Origin: Membranipora membranacea | Taxonomy: Eukaryota; Bryozoa; Gymnolaemata; Cheilostomatida; Membraniporidae | Assembly (NCBI GenBank): GCA_914767715.1 | Contig: OU612075.1 | Span: 11,100,001 to 11,164,000 of the forward strand | Direction of reading: 5' to 3' | DNA length: 64,000 nt | In this document: positions 35,801-48,000 of the stretch, one piece after another | Layout: every line of letters begins with the position of its first letter | Numbering within the stretch: the stretch's first letter is position 1 | Position numbers and translations under genes: made by a program | The notes under the pieces: generated by a model | Seen by the model: the letters and a program-made list of their open reading frames with translations, nothing else | Told to the model about the DNA's origin: nothing | Database searches by the model: none

Positions 35801-37992
35801 ATTGGTTGGTTGGTTTATTTGTCACTCACATACAAGTATGTTGCAAAATTCGGTGTTTGATACACTGCTGTTCAAATGGAGCAAAGAGAAGAATAAAAAG
35901 TACATGAAGAAAAACTGACATCTCATCGTGGATTGGGTTTAAATAATATTATTGAGGGATAAAATCATGTTGCGTAAAAAACTGTCTCTCCCCCCAAGAA
36001 GACTTATATTTTATTGTCCTGTATCTTCCTGATGGAAGCTTTTGTAAAAAGTCATTTATGAAATGGTCATCATCAAGAATGTAGTTCAGTAGGTTTTTGT
36101 TTCTATTATCTATAATGCCATCAAGGTCGCTTATGTTTGGAATATTCAGATTATTAGCGTCTTTGAAAAACTTCCCCATCTTATCCTGTCCTGAGCATGA
36201 TTATGCATATCAATACTTTATTTTAGAACTGATGGTATTTTAATCTTTTTCCATTTTGTCTGACACGTTCATATATGATTTGTGTTGTCTTTGCTACGCA
36301 TGTTTTGAACGGTTTTCAATAAAGTTCATTCATCATCATACTTTGTTACGTTCATTGCAGTGTGATGACAAGGGACAGATGCTGACGTATACACTAAATA
36401 AGGGCTGGTGTGGGCAGATAGTCGTAGCTGTCAACAACCATCGCAAGAGTTACTTCCATATACGCACAGATCTGAACGGTTCTATGAACCTTATATGTAC
36501 CAGAGGTTTACTTACTGTCGATGTCATACCCCCTCTGCATAGGTGAGTATAGCCACCCCCTCTATCAATATAGCCTTGCTGTTTAGTAAGATACAGAAGA
36601 TTGGGCTGCCCCTAAAGTGCGGCTCGAGGTCCCCTGAATCCTCATACTGAGATTGTGATTCATCCTAGAAACTAGAATGCATCCTAAAAGTGTGAGGCCA
36701 TGAAATACCTCCTGAACTGAGTGTAGCAAGCTGCCAAATTGAAACTTGAAATAATCAGCCATTGGCAGTGACGCTTCGTTCTTAGCCAATAGGCCAAAAA
36801 GCCTTTGAAGACAGGCTAAGGTGATGATGCCCATATAATGGTGACCTCATACATACATACGTTCTCAGAAGTAAAATTGTGGTGCTGATGTGTCAAGGGC
36901 ATAGAGGACACTGTTATTGGCTTACCCCTTACTTTTGAAGTTGAAATTTCAATTTTTCCAGTTTCTGAGTTGTTAACTTTACTTTGGAGTTAGCTTGACT
37001 TTGATCAATTTTTCCTTCATCTTGAGTTGCACCTTCTTGAGCAGTGGATGAAACAACAATGCCTCACCAGTAGGACATAAGCATTGGGGAATATGGGCAA
37101 ATTCGATTCGACTTGATCTTCCAAGTGGTAACAACTCCAAAAAGCGAAAAAAGTGATAAGAATAATATAGGCAGGATACACAAAATAGGTACATGCAGCA
37201 TTAATGGATACAGCCACACTGACATCGGGACTACACAATTAACATGGGTATCTCTGATTGCTCAAGTCATATTAGTGTGAGTACCTAACATGTTCCCGCC
37301 CCTAATAAATGAAACTAACGTCTGACCGTCACCCCAAATTCTTTCTGATGGTACTCTTGCTAAGTGAATTTATTCACTCTCTTTCAATCAGAGATATACA
37401 TGCAATGGTGTATCACATCATCAGTGGGGGATACATCATTAAACTGGGATGCTTTGGCCTTACAGCTTTTGAAAAGTTTGGAGAGTTAACACCTAAGCCA
37501 AATATTGCAAAGTTTAGATACATGACCTGTATCAATGTATGACCTGTATGTATGACCTGTATCAATGTGCTTTTCATAGTTTAATTGCTCAGGTAAATTG
37601 CGATCAATGATCAAAACTTTAAACAAGGAATGCCACAATATATAACTTGCAGCGGGGCAGTTAGAGCCTTTAAACTATGTTCACACAATTAAACCAACTA
37701 CAAAAAAACTAATTTGTTTTGAACTTAAGGCTATTGTTTATATCAATAACAGGCACACATTGTAAACAATGTATTAACTGTGTTGTGTGTTTTTCCACTT
37801 TTCAGTCAGGTATTGAATATAGCCACCCATCTCGAAAGCTCGGCTGGGTTCTCACTCAGGTCCAAACAGGTTTACTACAACAGCAAAACACCACAACCCG
37901 ACCACTGGATCAACGCCTGTGGCTACGATCCCCAGTTAACACTCTCCAGCTTAGCCATACACAAACCTATACCTCATTTCACCACTAGGTGA
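26812..37992 (+). CDS. CAPN15: calpain-15 / small optic lobes (SOL) cysteine protease, 14 exons
   Basis: Exons: 26812-26992, 27533-27680, 27901-28006, 28607-28759, 29763-29887, 30305-30488, 31727-31877, 32298-32493, 33243-33404, 33785-33946, 34494-34666, 35202-35329, 36361-36542, 37806-37992. All phases join to 745 residues. Two RanBP2-type zinc fingers (C20/C23/C34/C37 and C52/C55/C66/C69) precede a calpain protease core with the complete triad: C237 in GNCW, H401 in NNHAY, N421 in RNTWGEF. A C-terminal SOL-homology region follows, ending near IPHFTTR. This layout is specific to calpain-15/SOL, a cytosolic/nuclear calpain without the penta-EF hand; zinc fingers in the family bind ubiquitin. 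Other members carry more fingers, so this form is short at the N-terminus. Introns carry several MITEs. Start is the first ATG before the first finger. Confidence 0.92.
28777..28894 (+). repeat. two partial duplicates of calpain-15 exon 4 3' end with donor
   Basis: After the true exon 4 donor (GTAAGA at 28760) the exon end is repeated. 28777-28803 repeats 'gaggccacgcccctgatccaacaca' with donor context mutated to CAA|GTAAGA. 28834-28894 repeats about 60 nt of the exon with an intact CAG|GTAAGA. Neither copy has an acceptor of its own. Confidence 0.9.
29982..30233. mobile_element. MITE family B (CTACCCAAAGAC), copy 1
   Basis: About 252 bp with long terminal inverted repeats: CTACCCAAAGACCATTGCAT and its inverse complement at 30210-30233. 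It lies in calpain-15 intron 5. Confidence 0.85.
30997..31132. mobile_element. near-perfect 136-bp palindrome (foldback MITE)
   Basis: Arms of about 65 bp (TAGACCTAAACTAGGGTGGA ... and inverse) meet at the centre GTTGATATCAAC; only a few bases differ. It lies in calpain-15 intron 6. Confidence 0.9.
31571..31592. repeat. (GA)n microsatellite
   Basis: An uninterrupted GA run in calpain-15 intron 6, about 135 bp before exon 7. Confidence 0.9.
33571..33700. mobile_element. MITE family C, copy 1
   Basis: 'ggtagttcaagccttcaaac' and the inverse-related 'cttgagtgctcaaactag' bound a foldback. It is related to 42659-42780 and lies in calpain-15 intron 9. Confidence 0.65.
34378..34397. repeat. (TA)n microsatellite
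   Basis: Uninterrupted TA repeats in calpain-15 intron 10. Confidence 0.85.
34697..34934. mobile_element. MITE family B, copy 2
   Basis: Starts CTACCCAAAGACAAGTGCAT and ends TCTTTGGGTAG. It lies in calpain-15 intron 11, 30 bp after the exon 11 donor. Confidence 0.8.
35410..35577. mobile_element. MITE family B, copy 3 (partial)
   Basis: One complete terminus (GGTCTGTGGGTAG with the adjoining 'ccatgcaaatctgacacaac' arm) and an internal part are present; the other end is lost. It lies in calpain-15 intron 12. Confidence 0.65.
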
Positions 37993-38032
37993 GAGGGCAA
38001 CATTGTCTCACCGCTTGTTTGGTCAGGATTAG

Positions 38033-38155
38033 CTAGACCAAGTTTGATTGATTTGCCTGTATTCCGAGTTGCTCCCGATCCACTGGTCACGCCGCCGCGG
38101 CGACCAGTAGAAGGGAGCAACAGGAATGCAGGCAATTGGATTAAACTTGTTCTAG
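38033..38155. mobile_element. MITE family A (CTAGACCAAGTTTGAT), copy 1
   Basis: A 123-bp foldback with termini CTAGACCAAGTTTGATT and AATTGGATTAAACTTGTTCTAG; GC-rich centre 'cgccgccgcgg'. It begins 41 bp after the calpain-15 stop codon, so it may be in the 3' UTR. Confidence 0.8.
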
Positions 38156-39224
38156 GATTAGCTGTCAATGCAGCCAACGATGTTTAGTAGTGCTGTGTGT
38201 GCATAGGTTTACATGTCAGGAAGTGAATTATTTAACTCCATCTCAGTTGTATAGCTATCATAATATTTTTGATTATCGGATATCTTGTTTTGGTTACAAC
38301 AATAAACTAAGGTTTAGTTCATTGCTTACAATGTTAGTGTGCTAACAAGGGAAGCTGGATCAATATTATTGTTATTTTTGTGTACAGAGTCGCCTGATGT
38401 TCACTATTATATCAATCTTTGCTATTATACCCCAGGGCGTTCACTCATGCATACTAGTATCAAAGGTCATATCTGAAAAAATTGAAAATGAAAGCACATA
38501 TTTACAGCACTTATTTTTACAATGAAAGTGGCTGCGCGACAAGGCTTGTCAGTGCTACTTCACCCCATGTAGGCTAGCCTAATCTCGTAGGCCCCAAAAA
38601 GAAGCCCTTTGAGATAAGGCTAAAATAGGTCATAGAAGAGTAGTCACTGTACCAGCCATACCACCACAAAAGCTGGGTTATTGTACCCCTTTTTACTCCC
38701 CTGTAGTCCGGCATCCTCCCTTTTAAATCACCCTTGGAAACCACTCTAGAATAATGAGCTGGTTTTCAAAAGATACGCCTGTAAACATTTCTTTAGGGGT
38801 TAGTGCTGACAGTTAAGCCCCTGTGTACTTTACAAAAGGAGGATAGAAACTCCGACAATCCTTTTTTGTTCTTATCTGACCTATTTTTGTAATAAGCTAC
38901 CGTTTTTTTCCTGAGGACGTAAGTCATATTGCTGTGATCCTTATTTGCTTTTTCTCATATCTTATCAAATTTATCATAGTCAGGTAGGAGTACCCTATTC
39001 CAAGTTTACTCCAATTGCATGCATCTGCATCTCAGTTGCTCACTCTTATTTTAAACGAAATACTTTTTTAGACAGAGATTTGATTTTTTATTCCAAGTGT
39101 GTTCGCTTTTTCTTGCTGATTCAAAGTGCCAGCAATTACACTGTATTTCGCGACTCATTTTTTCTTTTAATAATGCTGTCAGTGATAGTAATAAAATCCA
39201 TCCAATCCATCCATCCATCCCTTC

Positions 39225-39309
39225 CGCTGGTCACACCGCAAGCAAAGGCGTGACCATTGGATCGGGAGCAACTCCAAATGCCGGCAAATGGACCAAACTT
39301 GGTCTAGGG
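39225..39309. mobile_element. MITE family A, copy 2 (partial)
   Basis: 'ccgctggtcac' centre and 'aaatggaccaaacttggtctag' terminus match the family; the left terminus is replaced by 'ccatccatccat'. Confidence 0.6.
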
Positions 39310-40029
39310 TTATCAAATCAACATTTTTACAAAATCCATCCTATAATACAAGGCGGTGATAGTTTATATGTATCTTTATATCTCAATAGAGAATTTGATA
39401 TTTTTATACTGTATGGTTTTATAGAAGCTACCACCCCTCGCTGTGGCTTTAACTGGCCATTATTTCTGTTATATTGTTACTCAGGTCAGAGCGTACAATA
39501 ACAATTTTTATATAACAAAACAAAAGCTCTGCGTATTGTTATTTTGGCTTCGAAATTAAGTACTCTTATAAAAAACTAACGCATTCAAATGTTGCGAGTC
39601 ATGTTACATTCGTTTTCCTTGAGTTGATCTGAATAGGAGCTAGCGGTGGTTCGTTTCATGGTCTTTTGCTCTGACGTGTTGCTGCATACAGATTTGTTTT
39701 TCTTTATTTACATACCATAAGCAACACATTTAATGGCTGTGTAAGGCATCACTGACTGTTTCCTGTTGATGGGAAAGGCTCAAGCTTCTGTTGTACTAAG
39801 TTACATATCCCTCTCAGGTGTACTGGGAGAGATGTAGGCTAGCAATAAACCAGCTCCAATTTGCCTGCGTTTGCTCTCCTTGGAACTCCTGGTTAAACGA
39901 TATAAGCTTAGCAGTAGTACGAGAGCAATTCACTAAGTTTCCATGTGAATTTTGAGGTACGCCTAGATCGAGCTGAGTTGTCACCTCTTGGCTCGTGTCC
40001 AGAATATGCATGCATTCCCATGATAGAGC

Positions 40030-40130
40030 TGAGAGAAAGACATGAAAAACTGTGTCGCCACCAGGCATTGATCTCAGGCCTCTTGCATTGATATAAGAGA
40101 TGCTAACCACTCAGCCACGCTAGCTGGCCC
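40030..40130 (-). repeat. tRNA-derived SINE-like fragment
   Basis: The minus strand reads GCGTGGCTGAGTGGTTAGCA, a good pol III A box. A diverged B-box-like 'gagatcaatgcctgg' follows about 45 bp downstream. It is not a folded functional tRNA. Confidence 0.5.
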
Positions 40131-41246
40131 TAGCACTAGCTTGCAGAGCTTGCAGAGCTTGGTGCTTTGGGCTCAGTCTGAACCGGCAGGTGTTACAATA
40201 GCTTGGAGAGCCCTGAAAATAGCCTCAAGTCAATCCATGGAAATATTGTGAATCAAGATCGTAAAACCGCAGAGGTAGCATCTTGATGATGTATATGGAA
40301 ACATATTAATATATCTAACAGTAACGGGTCAAAGATCTTGGAGCTGTTATGGGAGGGGAAAAGTTTTGTCACGCAGCCATTTTTTATTTTTGTTTAAAAA
40401 GTGACCCTATGACGAATTGTAATAATCATAACTGAAAACAAAAGAAGTTTTAGAGCATCTGTTTCAACAGATGTGTATTATAATATTATACCAATCAATT
40501 CGCAAAAACACCATACATTATCATTTTTATTCTTCCACCCCCCTCCCCCACATAACTTTTGCTGTAATTTCATTTGCATTTTATGGAAAACATCCGTCTG
40601 CCCAATAAATTGTGTATAATAAACAGGTCACCGAGCATTGATACCTCAACTATTCACTTTGGGTCAGCAGACTGATGGTGTTGATGCATATAACAGGGAA
40701 TGCGCAATTCTCATGAAATATTCGATACCTCCGAGCAGTAGGTCATAGTCTAAACCCCCCAGACTTTGCCCCCCCCCCCGCCCGACGGCATGATCCATTT
40801 TGCTTTTCTTGCATTTAGGCTTTGAACTCACCAGTAGAAGAGGAATGACCAGACTGACAATGTACCAGGTGAACATGCGGTCACCGAATGCATCAACTCT
40901 CGGCCATCTTTTGTTGCAGGTATTGATTTTTGAATTAGCATTTGCTCGTTGAAACAAAACCTTTATTTTTGTGTCACGGTCATTCAATGGTGACCAACAC
41001 AAATAATGTTTATTTTGCGCATTATGGATGAATATAAAGACCTGTAGACAAGTGTAGTGAAATATTGTATATAGATGTTATCAGGGGTTTCTTTTGTTTG
41101 ACATAATTTATCCTTCTATTGTCTGAATCCATATAAGCTAATGACATATGGTAGCACTTTTGCCTACAGCTGACATTATTGAGTTAGTAATGACTACTTT
41201 AGGCTGTGTGCTGCACTGCTCCCAGGTAAGTTTGTAATAGTTCTAT

Positions 41247-41330
41247 ATTCTCTCCCCCACCGGCTGGGCCTTCGGTTTGGGGGGGGCAAGAGTCTGGGGG
41301 GGGGGGGGGTCTGACTATATAATATTTTAC
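41247..41330. repeat. GC-rich palindromic repeat family D, one of about five copies
   Basis: Contains 'gggggggcaagagtctgggg' and ends 'ggtctgacta'. Related sequences with AGTCTGAGCCCCCCAGACTC character lie at 35373-35402, 40748-40792, 43385-43450 and, weaker, 45850-45880. Confidence 0.6.
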
Positions 41331-41500
41331 TAGAAATGAATAAATACCACAAAACTTAAGGGGAATGGATATGATAACACACTCTTTATTTTTTATTGTT
41401 TATTTTTCATGTTTATAACTGTGCTGTTCAATGGAAGGGATAAGCTACAATATATATAGGAATTGTAATCAGAGATTTCATTTTATTATGACTACTATGT

Positions 41501-41866
41501 AACTTGATTAAACAGTAGATTTCTTTTGTCTACTTTTAAGCTCTCTAGTGGAGGAAACTCTAGACATAAAAAACATATTTATTGAGACCTGTGTTAACAT
41601 TACCTGGGTTGCTGTGATTAAAAAATTATTTTATTGAGTTTTGCTGTTATAGTTTAGCTGACAATTTATACCTGTTAGCACAAATTATTTGTAACTAGAT
41701 TAAATATTAGATTCCTTTGGTTTACTTTTAAGCTTTCTAGACATACTAAACATAATTATTGAGACCTTTGTTAAAGTTACCTGGATTGCTATGATTAAAA
41801 AATATTTTATTGAGTTTTGCTGCTATAGTTTAGTTGACAATTTATACCTGTTAGCACAATTAATTC
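41501..41866. repeat. tandem duplication, about 180 bp x 2
   Basis: 41501-41688 and 41690-41866 share 'gattaaa.agtagatt.ctttgg.ttacttttaagctctctag' through 'gacaatttatacctgttagcacaa'. Confidence 0.85.
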
Positions 41867-42124
41867 TCTATCATATGCAGCGACCATCAAGCAGTCTAAC
41901 CTTCTATTTCTTGCAATCAACGAGCATCACTCGTGACAGCTTCAATTCAAAGTCAAAATGCTATAATCAAAGGTCACAGACAGGCAGAAGTGCATCACGT
42001 AAAGTAAACCTTGACCTTGCTTGCACTTCCTTGTCTATTGGATGTGATCAAATTTTGATTTGCTCATCAAATTATTGGATACCTACTGATTATCATGTAA
42101 CCTAGGCATCACAACGCATTGGCA

Positions 42125-42223
42125 TAGATCAAGTGTCATCCAATTGCCTGCAATCCAGTTGCGGAGTGACCAGTAGATCGGTAGCAAGTCCAAATGCAGG
42201 CAAATGGTCGAAACTTGGTCTAG
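42125..42223. mobile_element. MITE family A, copy 3
   Basis: Termini TAGATCAAGTGTCATCC and CGAAACTTGGTCTAG, about 99 bp. Confidence 0.7.
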
Positions 42224-42334
42224 CATTGATAGCTTACCATCATATTGTTACAAAGGATATTTTCTTAGAATACTATACGGCTGAGGGGGCGGTTTCGCTT
42301 TTTTGATGTAGGCGTTGTAGTAGGAAAACAGGGG

Positions 42335-42475
42335 GGGGGGATCAATTCAAATGGAGCAAGGGTTACAATTTGTTCCCAGATCCGTTACCTCAAAGAGTAT
42401 TATATCTTCAGGGTGAACAATTTGAACCCCTTGCTCACATCTAATTACCCCCACCCCCTTTATTATAGTACCATG
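42335..42475. mobile_element. foldback element with 'gagcaagggttacaatttgtt' arms
   Basis: 'gagcaagggttacaatttgt' at 42353 pairs inversely with 'acaatttgaaccccttgctc' at 42417-42437. The ends are G-rich and C-rich runs. Confidence 0.6.
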
Positions 42476-42658
42476 AAGCAGTGAACAATTTTGGAACAAC
42501 ACCTCTGTCATAGCCATTTTGATACTTTGTCATCAAAGAGTCATCAAGAGTAATAAATCAAATTGAAAGAATGGTCTGTCTGTACCATCATGCAAGTAAT
42601 TAAGAAATTTTTCTTTTCATCGATTCTGAGAATGTTTTCTGTATTTTGTTGATAACAG

Positions 42659-42780
42659 GGTAGTTTAAGCACTCAAACGGTGATGGTAGAGGCATTTCAT
42701 TATCAACCACTTTCCCCAACGCTGATAATGAAATGCCTCTACCAGCACCCCTCCCCCACTTTTTGAGTGCTTAAACTACC
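42659..42780. mobile_element. MITE family C, copy 2
   Basis: A 122-bp foldback: GGTAGTTTAAGCACTCAAA and TTTGAGTGCTTAAACTACC at the two ends; an inner arm 'gaggcatttcattatca' also pairs. Confidence 0.85.
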
Positions 42781-42947
42781 AACAGGGCTAAATGGTTTGT
42801 CTGGCACCTTCATTTTGGAAGTCTTTCCTCCAGTGAACAGGTCACATAAGGATATTCACCAGCTTTATACTGTCATCTTTGGATAATCCATAGACTAAAT
42901 ATTCAAAATAGTTTAGTAATTATTATATGATGATTATTGAAATGTGG

Positions 42948-43048
42948 TAGATCAAGTTTAATCCGATTGCCTGCATTCCAGTTGCCTGCGGGTGATCAGT
43001 GGATCGGGAGCAACCTGGAATGCAGGTAAATGGACTAAACTTCGTCTA
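42948..43048. mobile_element. MITE family A, copy 4
   Basis: Termini TAGATCAAGTTTAATCC and GGACTAAACTTCGTCTA; about 101 bp with a 'gatcagtggatcgggagcaac' centre. Confidence 0.75.
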
Positions 43049-43689
43049 AATCTATGGCTATAGTTGCAACTCAATCGCAATCAATCAAATTTGACACGAG
43101 AGGGTTTGAGGGTTGGTTCTAAGGTAGTTCTATTCTACTAACATAAATAACTTGGGTTAAGCAACAAGCTTACACCGGTATTTGTTCGTGTTCATTTGTT
43201 CTACAAAAAACCCAATTTGGATGCTTGAAAATTATTGGATTTTATTCAGAGGATAAAGCCTAACAGGAGATACCATAATATATTCCTTCTAGTAGATTCC
43301 TAATTTCGCGGTTAGTACACACTGTCCTTGATCTTTCATCGGCCAGCATTTCACGCTTGTTTATCGGTTTGAATGTCCTGGACTGGTCTGGTTTCCCCCC
43401 CCCCCCGTCGGACGATGGGAAAGAGTCTGGGGGGCTCAGACTAGGTCTGGTCTGTCTTTTCATATCATGCGCTGTTATCAGGTTGGCTTTAATTGATTTG
43501 AATACAATAGACGATTAAATTAAGAACTCAATGCATCATCTCATCAATAAACTTTATACTGGCTTGGCCTAACAGCATAGTATACCACCTCACGAAATTG
43601 GTATTATAAGACTTCCCACCCTAGCTTTTTCACGGCGCCGCCCGCCACATTTTAATGGGTTTTTTTCTGCATGCAAGCGAGCAAAACCA

Positions 43690-43770
43690 AAGAGAGTTGC
43701 TCGGATAAGGCCATTCTCACCATATAATATATAATGAGAACGGCCTTATTTCTGAGCAACGTTGCACACA
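43690..43770. repeat. imperfect hairpin
   Basis: 'gttgctcggataaggccattctca' pairs inversely with 'tgagaacggccttatttctgagcaac' around an AT-rich loop. Confidence 0.65.
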
Positions 43771-45077
43771 TAATATGTGTGCAAAGTCATTTTCATGTGG
43801 CTACGGATATCATAAGCAAAGTCTGTCTTGGCCTTTATGGTTTGTGTGAGCTCTCTGCAGATGAATTAGAATTTCCTCCTATTTGGAAAGTAATAAACTC
43901 AAACATTTTTTCTCATTTCCCAACTAACTATAGTTTTCAAATCATGTTAATGTTTTAGCCTTTCGAAACATGCAGGCAAAGATTATAAATACTTGTGGGC
44001 TAGATTTCAAATTTCACTCTCAATTATAAATAATCATTGCTTTTACTAGCCCATCATCAGTGTCTTCATTCAATGTATTTATAATCTTTGGTAGTAGTAG
44101 CCTAATCCGTTAACAAAAGGCACATTGAGAAAGTTGAGCCTCCTTTCTTGTATGGGATCTTTGTGATGCCAACAGCCTTTAAAACAGCATGACATACTTT
44201 TATCTTGTAACTTGCACTTTTAACTTGCTACTTGTTACTTGTAATTACAAACAGAAAAGCTTTGCACTCATCCTACTATTACTAAGCTTTGCAATCGTAT
44301 GACTGTGACAAATTAGGGAAGCAGTATATATGATATATAGACAGCGCAGACACAGTCATATCTCATTCAGGTGGAGCGCAGGTAAGGTAGAGAGTTGTTG
44401 AGAGTATTTATTTTACCATTCCGATATCTAGTTTCTGGCATGTACGTTGTTGAATTTATCCAGGAAGGTCCTTAACATTCAGCCAAACAGATAATTATGA
44501 TGAGATTCATTCATTGTGTAGATAGTAGGTAACTATATATTTAACGTTTAATAAGGTGCAATGTCTATTATACTGGGATTGACTGAAAATAACAGATCAT
44601 AATCGGATAGCAGATCACACAGCCTGTGCAGGATGTCTGGGTGGGTGGTGGGACACCACCCACCCTCTCAGACAGCCTGCTCAGGCTAGATATCACAGCC
44701 ATCGGCACTCAATTATATCTATAATCTTTTACAGTAATATTGAGTGTCTCACACATAAAGTTTGACTGCCAGACCAGAATAACTTCATGTATGACATAAA
44801 TTACAGGATTATTGTGACTGAGACGTAAGCTTGCTACACTACTGCCAATACTGAATATTGCTAACTGCAAACACTACACGGATATTTGATATTGACGCTC
44901 AAACTTCAACGACACCCGTAACAGGATTACTCAATAGAGTCGACTGCGCCAAAGGCAAGTAAGCTGATGTTCAAGGAATGAGGCTGATGTAGATTTCAGA
45001 CTGGTTGCTTTATCGGTGCGCAAAACTTCGGTGACACAACTTGGCAGCTAACGGAATATTAAGAAATTCAAATCACT

Positions 45078-48000
45078 ATGAAAGGCAAGTTTCGGCCAAC
45101 TCGGAGTATACAGAGCGGATGTTGCTCTCAGCATTCATGGATTACTTTACTGGCTGTGGTATCTTTATGCTACTTTACTGCGTGGATGACTTTACTATCG
45201 TCTCAAACCTGCTTAAAAAGCGTCGGAAATGAGGGAGACAACTCTATATATGTGGTAAGTTTTTTCTTCGATCAGATGAGTAAGTAAAATCCATCAATCT
45301 AATTGATATTGTTCAGGCGATTCATAATTAACCAGGTTAATTACTAAGTCTCTGGTATTGATAGACCAGTTGTATGGTTTGATTTCTTCAATTTGGTAAC
45401 CTCATAATGCCATTATTTATAATTCTTTTATATAAATATCTATAGTAGGCCTCATAGGGTTTCTAAGGGTTGACATTAAAAACTTGAATGATGTGCTGGA
45501 CCTTGGAGATGAGAAATTGCTTTTGTATCCGTGGGAATCCCTGTTGAGCCTATTTAGCCGATTTGGCCTATTTGGCCAAGTGTGACTAGGGTGTAGACAT
45601 AGCAGATAGTATGACACTTTTTCTTTATCTCTTGCGAATTAAACATAAAGTAGATGATTTATTGGCGTCACAATACGACTTTGCTATGAAAACTGCACTC
45701 AAAGTAATATCCGCATTTATTAACTATATACTACTCTCTGAAAGTATGCCAACTGGGATGATCATATTTCAAATGACTGCTATTCATGCCCAAGATCCCA
45801 ATATCATTTACTAAAAGTTAGGACCACTAGATTTTTAAAAGCAGGAAGACAAGGGTCTGGGGGCACAAACTAGCTTTATACTGGTTAGCATTAAGATTTT
45901 AAACAGCATTTACATTTATGCACTATCAACTATCATTGTGATATGTCATGGACTATATTATCAAATATATGAATCTTATCTGATCTTAAAACTGGTATTT
46001 AAATTGTTCAACAGGTTGAGCGAAGCCCGAGGTCTAGTAGAGATGGTCACCTGACTGATTTACCAGCTGCCAATGTAGAATATCTAGTGTCCAATAGTAC
46101 GTCAGGTAACACTACTATGGTTATGATGTATGATGAACCAGTCAATCAACTGGAGAACACTGCTGATGACTCCAAGCATTCTCGAGTGAAAATGGGCTCA
46201 AGAAGTAAATCTATAGCATTTCTCAAGACTTTCAAGGTGAGAAGGCCACTTTTGCTTAGCTTTTGGTAAGCTATAAGAGGAAAGGGCATCGACTAAGCGC
46301 TAGTGCTTCCATGTGCTAGTTATGCTAGTTCCTCTAATGCTTCTCTGCTTCTCCTGTCAATATTACATAACTACTTTTGTTAGCCTTCAAACCCAAAATG
46401 GATTTGTCTAATGGCTCCATGTTCAGCATCAATATTTTCATATTTGCTTTGGATTTAGGATTGAGGCAGCACATCTGAAAAGTTGACAAGGCAATAACAA
46501 ACAATGCCTGTGAAAGGCTAGCCCTTTGAATGAATGGTTACGTAATAATTATTGGGTTTCTAGTTCCTCAGGGCAATTAACTCCAGGCTAAATAATTGCT
46601 GAAAGCGTACATTATAATTATTGTGTTGCCATGACTGTGAAAGTGAGGCTATACATCAGAGTTCGTTTTAAAGGCTATAATGTGAATGCATCGATTTCTA
46701 TTCCTCTGTCAGTCAAGATCTAAATTTCAATTATCCCTGCAATGTTTTCCCTCCAAGCAATTATGCCCAGTAAATTGTTTGTTATTATCTTGTGGTGGTC
46801 GATAATGAAATGAGGTACAGTAGCAACATAAACATAAACAGAAACCTTATGTTTCAGTATGCAATGACCAGCATGAACAACAATAGCTGTATTGATGAAT
46901 ATAGAATTTTGTCCACAGTGACACTTAATTATCCTGCTTTCTTTTGTAACTAATGCTTGGTTCACATTGTCCCAGATGACACTAGGATGCCATCCCAGAT
47001 GCTTATCCCAGTCACATTATAACATTCATCCCAGATAGCCATCCCAGATAGCCATCCCAGTCAATGTGAACCAGAAAATGACACAATCCCAGACTGTCTG
47101 GGTCCGTCTGGGATAGCATCGGGAAAGTTCGTAAGCGTCAAACTTTCCCGATGCTATCCCAGACGGACCCAGACAGTCTGGGATTGTGTCATTTTCTGGT
47201 TCACACTGACTGGGATGGCTATCTGGGATGAATGTTATAATGTGACTGGGATAAGGATCTGGAATGGCATCCTAGTGTCATCTGGGACAATGTGAACCAA
47301 GCATAAGAGTACAGCTTTCTGTTATTCCTAACTATTTGTGACTAATACTTTCTTATAAAATTTTCCTTGGTTAAATCAGTGTTGGCTCAGGTGGAGATAT
47401 TGTTAGTTTAGCCTGCCATCACTCCGTCTATTTAAAAGTGGAGTTTTTATAGACATAAAACTGTACCTTTAACATACTATTATTGTGGATGCGGATTATT
47501 GAATGCATATTGGATCAATAACTTGTAAGTATTTTTCGGGATAGCTGATGCATTTGATTTCTATGTATGTACGTCCTGTATTCACATTTGATGGTCACAT
47601 TTTACCAGTTTATTTGATGTAGAAGCAAGGAGTAACTCCCTGGTAGAAGCAAGTTAATTCCTACTCAAGCGAGGATATTTTCTATGCATTGTTTTTACAT
47701 GATTGCAGGTTACAATTAAATTAAAATGAATCACTACGAAGCTCATTTGCTGTTGACAATCTACGATCCCAATCCCATCCCAATACACCTAATATAAGGT
47801 TGTGTCCCATAAATTTGTTCTACTCTTAGTAGATCAAATTTGATCCAGCCTTCAAAATCGCTCCCCTCTACCAAATAGCCGCAGACTAACGCCTTTGTCT
47901 GCAGCTTATCAGCAGAGGGGAGCAGTTTTGGAAGCGGCAAACTGGTGCAAAATTGATCTAGTCTCTCACTAGAACGCTCGTGATTCATCGTCATAATTCT

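Larger units (their letters stand above)
38156..45077. other. intergenic, MITE-rich, no gene recognised
   Basis: It separates calpain-15 from the Golgi sulfotransferase. It contains MITE family A copies, foldbacks, GC-rich repeats and a tandem duplication (listed separately). The last kilobase should hold the sulfotransferase promoter; no clear element can be named. Confidence 0.5.
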
